Shown here: positions 36,155 to 47,860 of the stretch, one piece after another | Layout of the letters: each line of letters starts with the position of its first letter | Position numbering within the stretch: the first letter of the stretch is position 1 | DNA from: Straminergon stramineum | Lineage: Eukaryota > Streptophyta > Bryopsida > Hypnales > Calliergonaceae | Direction of reading: 5' to 3' | DNA: 64,000 bases | Assembly (NCBI GenBank): GCA_963920665.1 | Contig: OY987268.1 | Span: 2,482,501-2,546,500 of the forward strand | Made by a program: the position numbers and the translations under genes | Notes under the pieces: generated by a model | The model's database searches: none | Seen by the model: only the letters and a program-made list of their open reading frames with translations | What the model was told of the DNA's origin: nothing

Positions 36155-36479
36155 ATTATCGTATGCAAAAGTTCGGTAGGGTCCAGTTTTGGGGTAGATG
36201 ATTGGATCCACTTCAGATTATTTGGTGGTGCACATCGTTTGTGAGCCGTGTGTCGCAGTTGTCTACGATTAGAGGTGGCAATATGCCGGGGAGTCTTTTC
36301 TTCTAGACTGCACTTCACATAGAGGAAGCGTGATCGATGTAGTTCCGGGTGTAGTTCAGGAGGCCCCAGCTTCATGTTCAGTAACTTGTAGAGGATAGTG
36401 ATCGAATGAGTGAATGAATGAACTTATTAAGTGAATGAATTTTTTATTACCCCTTCGACTGCAACCGATGTGGAATTAA

Positions 36480-36760
36480 ACAACGTATATTTATCTGCAT
36501 AACCCATCCATATTCTGTATAACACTGAGTCTTATATTCCGGATATGAACTAGTACATCGTACCATATCAGTATTCCATATTAGACCCCCATATGCCATA
36601 CCCATGCGTAGTCCATGTATACAAATCCGTATGACCCATCCATATTATGTATAATACGACACCTCGTATTCCGTACCTGTACTCACATGCCATACATATC
36701 AATATTCCATATTCTACATCCCGTATGTATTCCATACAGGTTCCGCATCGTATCCGTAGA
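36480..36760 (+). repeat. Degenerate ccatattccgtat-type repeat
   Basis: Many imperfect copies of ccatatt, ccgtat and accatatc within 280 bp, also present in unit 1 at 31205-31320. The open frames on both strands here are low-complexity. Confidence 0.5.
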
Positions 36761-37004
36761 AAAAATTGGTTGTGGTTTGGGGGGTAGGTGGGCAAATCAG
36801 GTGTTCTATTGAATTTTATTTAATTCAGTCTGGGTGTGGGGGATGGAAACCTCTCTTTTCGGGGGATGGTGTAGGTGCAAACACAAGTCATTCAAGGCTT
36901 TGCATGTTTAGCAAGTAAATCTGAACTAATGCAGGATTACGGGTTCAGGTCTCTGTTTCTATGTTGGAAATAGTCAGAGTTGGGTTCTTTCGACATGGAC
37001 TTGT

Positions 37005-37080
37005 TGAAGAGGACATTGGCAGGAGCTGGAGCCATTTTCTTGTTTTCGAGAGTTGATATGATTGTGGTGGCTGATGTCTA
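37005..37080 (+). pseudogene. Conserved hydrophobic exon-like segment, unit 2 copy
   Basis: Reads LKRTLAGAGAIFLFSRVDMI then VVADV and stop. The unit 1 copy at about 31553-31625 reads LKKTLTGVGAIFLFLRVDII then LVA and stop. The conservation pattern is coding-like and the segment could be the end of a membrane or secreted protein, but I cannot name the family. Confidence 0.35.
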
Positions 37081-37310
37081 GGGACTTCATTTGGTTGTGC
37101 TATACCCTAAATTTCACTTAGAAGGCTTAAATCAGAGAATTTGGGTTGTAGAAACAAAGCAACAATCACAAATATTCACTTTTGAGCAAGGCTATCTCAC
37201 AACCAAGCAGGTTGATATTTGTGGTTGATGCTATTTGTTTGTTTATTTTGGGGGCAAAATCTTTATATATATTGTTTACACATGTGGAACAACAATTTGG
37301 TTAAATTGAC

Positions 37311-37871
37311 TTAACCCCTAAAGGACCAAGGTGCCTTTTTTGGCAACATAGAAATTTTGGGCAGGTACGTGTGACTATAGATTTTCATGTTTTTGGCCCA
37401 AATTTTAATAGAAGGTGTGGACGAGGAATATCTTTCATATGCACTAAATTTCAGGACATTTGGAAATATGAGTCAAAAGTTGTGGCCTAATATGTTGTTT
37501 GTTTCTCAACTCGGGCAGTCGGGCAGATCTGAAAAAATCACTTTTTTCAAAAATAAAAATTTGAAATTGGTCTTTTAGATTGACATATACATAGAATGTT
37601 TTGAATCATTCCATTTTGATCAATGAGTCAAAAGTTACGAGATGTTTTAGTTTATGGGCACTTATGGATTTTCTACTCTAAAATAAACTTTGAAGTCCTT
37701 TATTTAACTCAATTTTTAATATTTTTGGAAAAAAAAAAATCATAGAGTATAGATTGTTTATTACAACATGTGTCCAAAAATGATATTTTTCAAAAATTTG
37801 GTACTTGTATTAGAAATGGCAGTTTTTGAAGGTTTTGGGTGATAAGGTAGTCAAGGAACTTTAGGGGTTAA
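37311..37871 (-). mobile_element. Family A element with internal deletion
   Basis: 561 bp, TTAACCCCTAAAGG to CTTTAGGGGTTAA, inverted relative to 40136-41069. About 370 bp are missing near 37762, where a right-half stretch (tgtttattacaaca) joins the left-arm sequence tgtccaaaaatgatat. In tandem unit 1 the aligned site reads ttgacGCAAttcc where this copy has ttgacTTAA[element]TTAAttt, consistent with duplication of one TTAA. Confidence 0.85.
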
Positions 37872-37914
37872 TTTGGACGCTTCAAATCATGGCACATATA
37901 CTCATGAAGGTGTA

Positions 37915-38635
37915 GGGTGATTGCAAGAAACACTTGTCCTATTTTGTCATACAGTGTGTGCTGATAAGTTTTTTGCCCATAACTTTTGTATTTTGGCTCC
38001 AAATGACTCAAGATTTATAGGGAAGGTACTCATAACTATCATACATTTTTTCTAATTTTTTTCTATCATTTTCAAAAATAATTTACCATCCAAAAATAGA
38101 CCCCAATTCAGTATCACAATTGTTAATTTGAAGTTTTTAGTATTGTTTAGAACCCCCCAAAATAGATTTTGAGCTGAAATTTGGATGAGATGGTCTTCTA
38201 ATAGATTTATAGCTATTCAAGGATGTAATTTTAAAAATAGTTAATTTTTGTGGTATAGAAGTCTACAAAGTGAGCTTCTTTATACTTGCATTTTGTAACA
38301 TATAAAATATTATTTTGGTGTTTTTTTTGGTGAATGACCATCTCCATAGGGTTGTTGCAAATAGACAATTTTTATTTAGTGTATTTATTTATTTATATTA
38401 TTCATTTTCAATTAAAACATCAAGGTATGTATTTTCTTGAGACTTAGCACTTTTCTAGTTCTCCTACTTAGAAAATTTTTCAATGCAATTCCTTCCATGA
38501 GTACCTTCATCTTAAATGTATATACATTATTTCTCATTTTTTATATTTAAAAAAAATTAATTTTCTAATTTTAAAGTACTTCCAAAAAAACTAGCAAAAC
38601 GCAACAAAATCGATAGGTGTTTCTTGCAATCATCC
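37915..38635. mobile_element. Family F terminal-inverted-repeat element with TA target
   Basis: 721 bp. Inverted ends GGGTGATTGCAAGAAACAC and GTGTTTCTTGCAATCATCC are flanked by TA (37913-37914, 38636-38637). It is absent from tandem unit 1 (ggtgtactatttgagg). The TA target would suit a mariner/Stowaway-type element, but the ends are not the usual Stowaway CTCCCTCC. Confidence 0.7.
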
Positions 38636-40135
38636 TATAATTTCATGTCATGAACTAGAATAGACATGGATATACGTTTCAATTAACCCTTTTTGAAACT
38701 TGCTAAAGTACTAGAATACCATCAATGTAACAAAATTGATATTTCTTGTGTGTGTATGTTGTTGTCACCACCATAAAGGTTTATATGCTACTCGTCTTGT
38801 TATGCATGTATTTTGATTTTGACATGTTAAAGACATTTATCCTATACTTGTTCTAGATCCAAAACTCCATTGAGCTTCAAGAAGGTAGCTATTACATGCC
38901 ATAGCTCTTTGATATTGTGTATAATGTTTGAGTAATGGTGGGTGGGAGACAAGTCTTTCTTTGTTCCAAGATTTATTTGTGGGCCTTGTTGGAAAACAAA
39001 GAGTTGTCAAATGGTCTTCATTCTTGAAACAATCTCTTTGTTATATGCTTATTCCATTGAAGTGACACGAAAAGATGATGATGGACATTTCTTATAGGAT
39101 GTAAAAAAGGTTTGCTCATCCACTAAGTGTTCCGAAGTCTATATTTTGAATGATGAACATAGGGCTTCATAGCCGTGTCTTTTCCAAATAATTTCTCATT
39201 CATCCAAAGTCATGCTTGAGTCTTTGGAAGATGACCCTTCTTCTACCATTGACTAATTTGATGAAATCGATGTAAATGACATAATTGTACAAAGATAATT
39301 AGAAAATGAAATAAATCTCAAAAAACAATTTGGACGTTCAAGTTAACTATGTTCCTCTAGTATTGATAGTTTTTCTTGATTTGAATTACTATATCTTGCT
39401 TAGGTGGTAAAATGCTTGATTTTCCAGGTGATGGAATCCTTTTTGGTGGTTACCTATACAAGTAGACATGGAGAGATTTCGATTTTTGTGAAAAGTATAT
39501 AAGTAGAAGGTGAGTTCCCATGTCATAGACTATCCTATCTACCATCATGTGGTGGCATGTTTGAATCAAGCATGAGCTATTGAATGCTATTGAGATGCAA
39601 TATTGTCATTTTTGTGATGGAATGAATGTTTTTGTTTGATAAATTGATGTCATTCCAATACTTTGGAACCTCTTAGAAAGCGAGTTCTAAATCTAAGACC
39701 TTTATGTATATATATATTACAATTTTTTAAGACAAATGTTTGTGGATTTAATGCAATTTTCAATGATGGATAAAGTTTGATACATATAATGTGTCTATTG
39801 AAGAATAAAAGAGCAATCTCATACTTTATTGTGTTATGATGTGTTTGACCTAAACTTGGTTGACTTCAGAGTGTTTTGTTACGTTTGTTCCGGTTTCTTC
39901 TTGATTACATGACTAGATTTTTCTAGCAAACTTTAAATGTACCATAAAGTTTGAAACCAAATTTTGATACTCTTATTCAAATATAATATTGATTTCTCCT
40001 AAACGGTTGAGTGAAGCCTTTGTGTTTAGTTGTTAACAAACTTGCCATTAAATTGAAGCAAAGCTTTAGTTTTTAATTTTTGGATAATTCCTAAAAAATA
40101 ATCATTGTATTTAGAATTTTACAATTACAAATCCA

Positions 40136-41069
40136 TTAACCCCTAAAGTTCCTTGACTATGTTATCACCCAAAACCCTCAAAAACTGCCATTTTTAATAC
40201 AAGTACCAAATTTTTGAAAAATATCATTTTTGGACACATGTAACCATAGGATCTTGTAGTACGCTAGATTGAGAAGATGTGGAAGAAAATTCAGAAAATT
40301 CCACCGTGTAGATTGCAAGATATTAGCATTTGAAGTGACAAAAATCCTTTGGGGGGACCTGTGAAAAAATGGGTAGCTACACTTCACAAGGTCGCTTTTG
40401 TATGAAAAAATGTCCAAAATGGTGGGGCTTCTTTAGATTCATTCTTCAATTCAAGTTGGTTACATACTTGAAAATTTTCAGATCATTTGGAATTGTGCTA
40501 CATATAGGAAAAAAATAGTAAGTAGAAAGATGTAGAGAATGATTCAAAATACTAAATTGTTAACAATTTATTAATGGAGTTGAAAAATCCCAATCCCAAT
40601 GGTTGTAATGTTGTAATAAAAAATCTACACCTAATGTTTTTATTTATTTTTCAAAAATATTGAAAATTGAATTAAATAAAGGACTTCAAAGTTTATTTTA
40701 GAGTAGAGAACCCATACTTGCCTACAAACTAAAACATCTCATAACTTTTGACTCATTGATAAAAATGGAATGATTCAAAACATTCTATGTATATATAAAT
40801 CTAGAAAATCAATTTCAATTTTTTATTTTTGAAAAAAATGATTTCTTCATATCTACCCTGACTACCCGAGTTGAGAAACAAACTACATATTAGGCCATAA
40901 CTTTTGATTGATATTTCCAAATGCCCTGAAGTTTAGTGCACATGAAAGATATTCCTCGTCCACACCTTCTATTAAATTTTGGGCCACAAACATGGAAATC
41001 TCTAGTCACACATACTTGCCCCCAAAAGTTATGTTGCCAAAAAATGCACTTTGGTCCTTCAAGGGTTAA
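40136..41069 (+). mobile_element. Family A TTAA element, full length, type 2 right half
   Basis: 934 bp from TTAACCCCTAAAGTTCC to TCCTTCAAGGGTTAA. The left two thirds match 16011-16943. The last third instead matches 6128-7066 and 37311-37871 (gaagtttagtgcacatgaaagatattcctcgtcc..., ...cacacatacttgccc). This defines a second subtype. Confidence 0.85.
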
Positions 41070-42052
41070 GAAAATTACTTTAAATCTATCAATATTAGGG
41101 ATGCAATTAAATATAGAAGGAGTTTTCAATTTTAGATTTTGAATTTATTTAATATAAATTGGTGACAACAATTGTAAATCAACTCATACATACCTAATGC
41201 AAATTTCAGAATGTACAACTTTTGCCTTTTAACAAAGGAGATTGCAAGTTATACTACTTTAGAACTTTCTTTAACAAAGTATTTGTGCATTCTTGCGCTT
41301 GCAATCAGTACTTTTTAATTTTACTATTTTTTAATCATTTAAATAAATGTATAGTAAAAAATTCTCTCATAATTTGGAAGACCATCTTTTGAATTTATAC
41401 ATACATAGAGAATTTATTGAAATTTTAATTTATTTTGGGTTTATATCATTCTAGAACCTCTCATTTAATTATACATTGACTACTGAATAGTAATAGTCCG
41501 ATAATTTCATCTTAAAGTCCATTTGTATATTTTTTTAAAGTATAAATCATCATAAGGTTTTTTTACATAGAATAAAATGAATCTTCTAAAGTATATGAAT
41601 ATGAAGTTTTCAATTGAATAAGAATAAAAATGTAATACTTGATTTCATTTCATATATTTCTTGTTTGGAAAAATTTAGGGCTACTACATCCACATGTTTT
41701 GGAAGTGTTTTAAATTTTGAGATTCATCAAGGATGTCATTGTCCATGCTTTGGTCTCCTAATTAATACCTCATTTGAACTATCCATATTTATCTTTTTTC
41801 TTAATTTTAAAATTTTTTACTTAATGAGAAGTAGTGCATTGCAACATGAAAATTAATGCATTGTGCCATGCAAATTATGCCCCAATATTAAATTATTTCT
41901 CAATATTTTGTTGAAGAAAGCCTAAACTTCAAATTTAATTATGAATGAATGCATTTGGGAGTGAACTTTGTCTTCAAGCTCATCCTTCTTACTAATTAGT
42001 CACTTGAATGTTCTTAGATTTTATTTTACAATAACATTAACATATCTTAGCA
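41070..42052. other. AT-rich intergenic stretch
   Basis: No gene or repeat is recognisable between the family A element and the tandem duplication upstream of the receptor gene. Confidence 0.45.
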
Positions 42053-43625
42053 TGCAATGAAATGCTTGTGGCAATTTAACTGTAAGTACCTATATTCGAT
42101 TTGAAGAACTTCATCTTTAAGAGGATCTATTAAGCAATATTGAATATATATTAGATACAATCATACTCTTTGTACGTAATGCTTGATTGTCACCTCCTTT
42201 AAAATGGTTTTTCAATAGAGAATTTGACTATAGATTTTCAAAGTACTGAAATTAAGTTCGTTGAAATTTGACCATAGACTCCTATAAATAATGGTATTAT
42301 ATTTTAGAAAAGAATTTGAAGGCACTTGATTTTAGAACGGAGTCACAAATAGGTGGTGTTGCCTTATATTGAGGTATCCATATATTGTCTAGCTCAAAGC
42401 TTTCGTCCCAATTGAAATTTTAGAGATCCCAAAGTTTGATAGATGTGAAATTCATTGTTTTTTATTTTGGACACCTTAGTTCAAACTTGCATTGTCATCC
42501 CATAATGATGTTATATCCACAATGCAAGTGTTGCTTGAGAATTTGTTGCTTTCTTAACTTTTGAATGTATGTTTTTAGACTTGTGTTGAAGTGTTACAAG
42601 GCAAGTGATATATTGGCAATCACTAGTTTCCTTGATTAGATCATATTTATGAGAAGATTTTATTTAACTATACCATGAAGAAATCCCAGCATGTGATCAA
42701 ATGTTTATGGCATCTTAACTTCAATTGCCTATATTTGATTCAAAGCACTTCAAATTTAAGAGTGTCTCCTTTCCTTTAAACAATATTAAATATACCAATA
42801 TTAGATACAATCATATTCTCTCTATGTAAATCTTGGTTGTCACTTCCTTTAAAATATTTTATAACTAGAGAATTAAACCATGAATATTAAAAGTGCTAAA
42901 AAGAAGTGTGTTGAAATTTGACCAAATTCTATCACAAAATAGTGGTATTATATTTAAAGCAAGAATTTGCATGGGCTTGATTTCAAAAAGGGGTCACAAT
43001 TAGGTGGTGCTACCTTTGATGAGGATTCATATATATTGCTTAGCTGAAAGCTTTTGTTTCCATCTTCAATTTTGGTGATATCAAAAATAGCCAATGCCCT
43101 CCATATTTCTTTGTAAGAAACTTTTGTTGATGAAACTCATGACTAGTTCTGGTGGAATGGCAATGAATATGCATTTTTTCTCTTGGCAATTTTAAAATTT
43201 GAGTATATTTAATTTACACAAGTATTATTAAAATAGTTCAAATTCTTTTGAGTTTGCTACTTTGAAAGGCCCTTAAATTGTGTATTGAAGGTGATAACAT
43301 TGAAGGTAGTCGTAGCTTTATGATTATGGATTGATTATGGATTATGGATTGTTGATGGAAGCTATATTGAGCATTGTTTCTAAACAATTTTGATGGATGT
43401 AAACTTGGTTGTTTGGCATTTTGAACACCTTGGTTTAAATTCTTCATTGTTGTCCCATATTCATGTTAGATCTACAATATGAGTGTTGTTTGAGCATTTT
43501 TGTTAGTTTTTTAATGTTTGAATGTATATTTTAAACTTAGGTTAAAGTCTTATAAGGCAATTGATATGTTGGCACTGACGAGTTTTCTTAAGTAGATCAA
43601 TCGTATTTCATGAAGGTTGTTTGCC
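42053..43625. repeat. Diverged tandem duplication upstream of the receptor gene
   Basis: Two copies of a 600-900 bp non-coding unit, about 42053-42665 and 42688-43625. Shared landmarks in order: taccTATATT[TC]GATT, TTAGATACAATCAT, GTTGAAATTTGACCA, GGTCACAA.TAGGTGGTG, ATATTG.[TC]TAGCT.AAAGCTTT, TGTCCCATA and GATATATTGGCA. The second copy carries an extra stretch near 43060-43400. It may include the promoter side of the receptor gene (ATG at 43813), but no core promoter is certain. Confidence 0.6.
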
Positions 43626-43812
43626 TTGAACAATGGCTACTTAGGTTATCATCAATATTGAATATCTTGTGTTTTAGTAGTGTATAGTAATTGAAGTCTG
43701 GTTACATTTTATTTATATTTTCAAGTGAATTGGCAGGCAAGGAGCACTACGAGTTGATACCAAGGTTCTTGTAATTCATTCATGATTTTCTACATCCTCT
43801 ATTCATTCAACA

Positions 43813-45480
43813 ATGGACAACCCTTTGAAACTATTAAAGGCTTTTATCTTGACACTATTAACAGTTTTTTGTTCTTGGTGTTGGAAATTGGTGACATCCC
43901 ATGTACAACATCCTTCAAGTGAACTTAGAGATGGCCAAAATTTGGGGATCCCTTCTTTTGAAAATCTTGATGATTTTTTGCATTGGTATAAAGAGTATTG
44001 TGAGAAGGTTGACCAAATATTGAAAAGAGATGATTTGCATATATTGAATGCAAAGCAATGTCGACATTTGGTCAAGAAGCTTCGGTCTGTAGTGGATTGG
44101 ATATTGAAGGAGATATACTCTTCTCGTCGTATTGAGGAGTTCAAAAGCATTTTGAAGGACATGCACCGTCTTGTATTAAAAGCATTTTCACTAGTTGAAC
44201 AATGTGGAGGTAAAGATTTATGTGTTTCAGCTATTTTCCAATTGGAAAATGAAGAATCATTTCGAGAGTTGTTGTTGGAGTTGGAGTGTTGCTTCAAAGC
44301 GACACATGAAAAAATTAAACCCAAGGATGAGATGAATTCCATAGATTTTGAGATTGCATCTTATGAGGATGTTGAAATGGATTGTAAAGACTTCAAAACG
44401 ATATTGGAAAATTCAGAGATTGCATCTTATGAGGATGTTGAAATGGATCGTAAAGACTTCAAAACAATACTGGAAAATTCAGAGATTGCCCCAGTGTCAG
44501 ACCTGTCCCTTACACTTACAAAGTACTTGCTAAAGAGGTTGGAGGACCTTGATCATGTCAAAGGAGGTGAATTGGATACTTTGAAGTTTGCTGATTGTGG
44601 TATGTTTGAGAAAGGCAAACAACTTGGTGAGAAAGGAGGTTATGGTTCTGTTTATGAATCAAAGTGGTTGGGACTCACTTGTGCTACCAAAGTCTTGAAT
44701 AATTGTGAAGGACCATATGATGAGAAGACCATGGAGAATTTTCGTACAGAATCTAGCATTCTTGCAGGTTTGAATCATCCAAACCTTGTTAGGTTCATGG
44801 GCATGGGAAAAGGTGATAATGGATGGCCTTTTCTAATGATGGAGAAGATGGATACAAGTGTGAAGAATTTAATCACAAAGTATCTTCCACATGATGTTAA
44901 ATTTGACATTATTCAACAAATAGCAAGTGGTATGTATTATTTGCATGACATGCATGTGGCACATCGTGATTTGAAGCCTGGCAATATTCTTTGGACTCCA
45001 TTGAGAGATGGAGAACAATCCCTCCCATCTTCAAGATCCTTTGGATACATAAAATTGACTGATTTTGGTATATCTAAAATCGAGGTTGGAAGTGAGGGTT
45101 TTAAACCAGACAATATGGGCACCTCTATATATCGGGCTCTAGAGGTCTTGAAATCCGATACAGAGGACATTGCAAATTATTTTGAAGCTGATGTGTATTC
45201 ATTTGGCATTACTTGTGCTGAGCTTTTGTGTGGTAAGTTGACATTTGAACAAGAACAACTAAAAGATTTTTCAAAAGATTTATATGCAAAGAAAAAAGCT
45301 GGAGTGCGTCCTGATTTGCCAAGCTCGTGTGGAGAATTGAGCACTTTGATAAGGGAATGTTGTGCTTTCAATCCTTTGGAAAGGCCAACTTTTTCTGAGA
45401 TATGGAAGCGTTTGAGAATTGTGAAAATCAATTATTTGGTTGGACAAGGACTTGAATCACACATTTTCTCTACAAACAAG
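43813..45480 (+). CDS. Exon 1 of MLKL-like/kinase/NB-ARC/LRR gene: helical domain plus protein kinase
   Basis: First exon (556 codons) of a four-exon immune-receptor-like gene. The ATG has a good plant context (caacaATGGa). Residues 8-26 are hydrophobic and may be a membrane anchor. Residues about 50-170 are helical and match the plant MLKL/DUF1221 pattern: an ILNAKQC-type helix, then C..KD....AI....N.ESF...L..L.CCF.A..E.I. Residues 180-223 are two 22-residue tandem copies. The kinase spans about 268-538: glycine loop GEKGGYGSVY, ATP lysine K293, alpha-C Glu313, HRDLKPGN at 384-391, DFG at 417-419, and ALE where APE is usual. All catalytic residues are present, so I infer an active Ser/Thr kinase of the TKL/MLKL sort. 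The exon ends AAG|GTATGA in phase 0; without splicing, a stop follows at once. Kinase and gene are near certain; the N-terminal domain call rests on pattern only. Confidence 0.9.
44350..44481 (+). repeat. 66-bp exact-frame tandem duplication in the kinase linker
   Basis: Two adjacent 66-bp copies (44350-44415 and 44416-44481) encode EIASYEDVEMDCKDFKTILENS and the same with R for C. They differ at only a few bases, and a third partial start (gagattgccc) follows. The duplicated peptide is acidic and lies between the helical domain and the kinase, where a spacer between executioner and regulatory domains would sit. Confidence 0.9.
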
Positions 45481-46418
45481 GTATGATGTAAATTGTATGA
45501 AATGAATTATACCAAATTTGATGAAGTAGAATCACATAGAAAGTGTTCAAAGTGTATGTTACAAAGTATAGTTGTGGATTTTTCTAATCTACAAATGCTT
45601 TTGGAGGTTCTAAATGTGAATTTTGTACTTAAACTAGAAATATATTAATTGGTATATTTTTCAATAGTAGTTTATACTTAAACCTTAGAATTGAATTTTC
45701 ATAGTAACATCAAACAAAGACTTTTAGTGACAAAATATTGTGAGGAGCATTCAAATGAAGAATATGATTTATCTTTGTGAAGAAGTGTTCCTAAGTGAAA
45801 TTTAGCATATTTATTGGTTTAGAAGTATGGAACAACTTTCTAGTACAACCCTTTCATGAAAACATCAATGATGATATCAAAGAATCTTTGTGCCTCTTTT
45901 TGTCCCTTTTGGTAAACATTTTCAACTTGATTTGATGAACTTCACTGTCTTTTAAAGTTTGAATGAATACTTTTTTTGATGGTTGAAAAGAGCTCAAAGA
46001 GGTTTGTGTTTCTGTATGAGATATTTGATGAGATTGGAGTTCTTTAAGATTTCACTAAATAATAATTCTTAGTTCCTAGACTCCTTAATTTAAGATACTG
46101 TCATTTTATATGACCTTATTGTAACCTTATCTTTCCATGTTAAGTTAGAACCGGCTTAAATTTAAAGTTGTAGCTTTTTTTCTAGGCTCCATTTGTTTTT
46201 TTGTTTAAGAATGAGAGACATGATCAATTTTCTCGTAAATTGTACTTTTAGTATTATCTTCATATTGATAGATTGCTTGAATCAAATAGTGGACTAGTGG
46301 GTTTGCTTCTATTTCAACTCCATTCGTATTGTTGTAATCATATTTTTGTAACTTATGCATTTGTTTTTTCATCAATGAAATTTTACTACAAAATTAAATG
46401 GTTGTGTTATAATTGTAG
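45481..46418 (+). other. Intron 1 of the receptor gene
   Basis: The 938-bp AT-rich interval starts GTATGA and ends TTGTAG. It separates two reading frames that join in phase 0. It has no coding potential and I see no element in it. Confidence 0.75.
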
Positions 46419-47534
46419 GTCCATGAAGCAAAGCCAAATGTAGAGCATGCAAAGTTGTTTGGTGTTGATGAAAAAGTCAAAGAGGTGCAAATTTATCTTT
46501 GCAAAGTAAATTTGTTGGGCATCATTGGTATGGGTGGAGTAGGAAAAACCACTATTGCTAAGGCTTTACTTCATGCTGAAGAAGGAAATGCAAAGTTCAA
46601 CAAAAGATGTTTCCATTCTATTGGAGAACTTCAAACTGATGAAAAATGCTTACAAGCATTACAAGACATGTTGGCAAAATTGGGTGTTCACAAGAGAGTG
46701 GAAAATCTAGACGATGGGCGAAAAGAATTAAAAGAGGCCTTGTTGAAGAACAATACACTCCTCATTTTGGATGATGTATGGTATTCAAGCGATTTCAACA
46801 ACATCATATCACCAGACATGTTTTGTTTATGCCCAAATTCAACATTGGTTGTGTGTTCTCGCAATTCGGATGCAATAAGGGATCGTTTTGAAAACATATA
46901 TAATTTACACCCATTGAATGATGGAGATTTGACTATGAAATTGTTCACTACTCATTGCTTTGGTGATGGAATGGACAACATGCCCAAGCCATTTTCAGAG
47001 GTGGGTTCAATGATTGTGAAAGCTTGTCAAGGATTGCCTTTGAGCTTAAAGGTCCTTGGTGCCTTCTTATATGGCAAAGAGAGGTTGAGAAGTTGGGAGA
47101 GAGTGTTACAACGAATGAAAAGGGGTAGATCACCACAAACTGGAGGAATTGGAGATGATTGGCGAATCTTTGAAGTGTTGAAGATTAGTTTTGATGGATT
47201 GCAGGAGATAGAAAAAACCATGTTCTTAGACATTTGTTGTTTCTTCCTCAAAGATGTGTATGGTCAAAGCTTTCATATTCACCCTGATTGTACCCACTTA
47301 CTTACTTATGGTGAAAGTTCATTGAGGAAAGCATTTGAGGCATTGCAACGTCGTTCACTAGTTGAAGTACGTGATGGGATGTTGCACATGCATGATCACC
47401 TTCGTGACATGGGTCGAGAGATTGTAGAGTTGAAAGGTGGTGGTCAACCTTCTAGCCTTGACAAATACAAGAAATATGTTGGGACTCATCTACAAGATCC
47501 AAGTGCACAAATGTTTGAGCAAATGAAAGAAGAG
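46419..47534 (+). CDS. Exon 2: NB-ARC nucleotide-binding domain
   Basis: This 372-codon exon follows a 938-bp intron (45481-46418, GT...TTGTAG) and stays in phase 0. It encodes the NB-ARC switch of an NLR receptor: P-loop GMGGVGKTT (residues 593-601 of the spliced protein), kinase-2 LLILDDVW (670-677), an RNBS-B-like STLVVCSRN, GLPLSL (761-766), RNBS-D FLDICCFF (825-832) and MHDHLRDMGREIV (MHD at 880-882). The Trp after kinase-2 is the form usual in CC-type NLRs, while FLDICCFF and the MHD context resemble TIR-type NLRs; such mixtures are seen in early-diverging plants. Every nucleotide-binding motif is intact and there is no internal stop. The exon ends GAG|GTTAGT. The first residues (VHEAKPNVEHAKLFGVDEK) link the kinase to the NB-ARC, so both domains belong to one polypeptide if this splicing is right. 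Confidence 0.9.
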
Positions 47535-47739
47535 GTTAGTTTGTGATTGTAATGATTTTTTGAAAATTTATTTTTATTTAGATGAAATTTCCTTCCCTTT
47601 GTCTTATTTGTGGTTTCATTTCTTGATTATATTGATTACTTCTATTTGATGCAAACATGCAATTATGAAGTGGTTTAAAGTTTGAACAATTAAACAAAAT
47701 TGTGAGACTTACAAAATGGGATATTTTATGTGTAAGTAG

Positions 47740-47860
47740 GGGTTTGACTTCCAAAATCTTGAAGGGATTTCATATCAAGTATCAAGGAATGATGTTCTCC
47801 TCAACAAATATTTGGATGAAGAAAATTATTCAAAGCTTCGTATGTTTTTAATTTATACAG
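47740..47860 (+). CDS. Exon 3: linker between NB-ARC and LRRs
   Basis: A small exon (121 bp, 40 codons plus one base) inferred from splice signals and frame. The acceptor is GTAAGTAG|GGG after a 205-bp intron (47535-47739); the donor is ACAG|GTGAGT at 47861. It encodes GFDFQNLEGISY... ending in LRMFLIYT, which resembles the short stretch before the first LRR in many NLRs. Its entry phase (0) matches exon 2 and its exit phase (1) matches exon 4, and the codon completed across intron 3 is GAA. It has no stop. cDNA would be decisive; the phase agreement at both ends is the main support. Confidence 0.65.

Larger units (their letters stand above)
34117..39760. repeat. Tandem unit 2 of the duplicated segment
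   Basis: Second copy of the unit at 29136-33945, with its own insertions: deleted Copia (34704-36154), a family A element with an internal deletion (37311-37871) and family F (37915-38635). Without these the two units are of similar length. It is the better preserved copy in its coding-like parts. Copies of the tail module (near 29552, 33812, 34565 and 39650) occur at both ends of each unit, so terminal direct repeats of a large element are an alternative reading to plain tandem gene duplication. Confidence 0.7.

Noticed and set aside
36568..36812. Open frames rich in Y, I, P at 36.6-36.8 kb
   Set aside because: Low-complexity ccatattccgtat repeat shared with unit 1, not coding.
43803..44342. 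Minus-strand 179-codon frame opposite exon 1
   Set aside because: Shadow of the kinase exon; the sense strand has clear domain motifs and splice-phase continuity.
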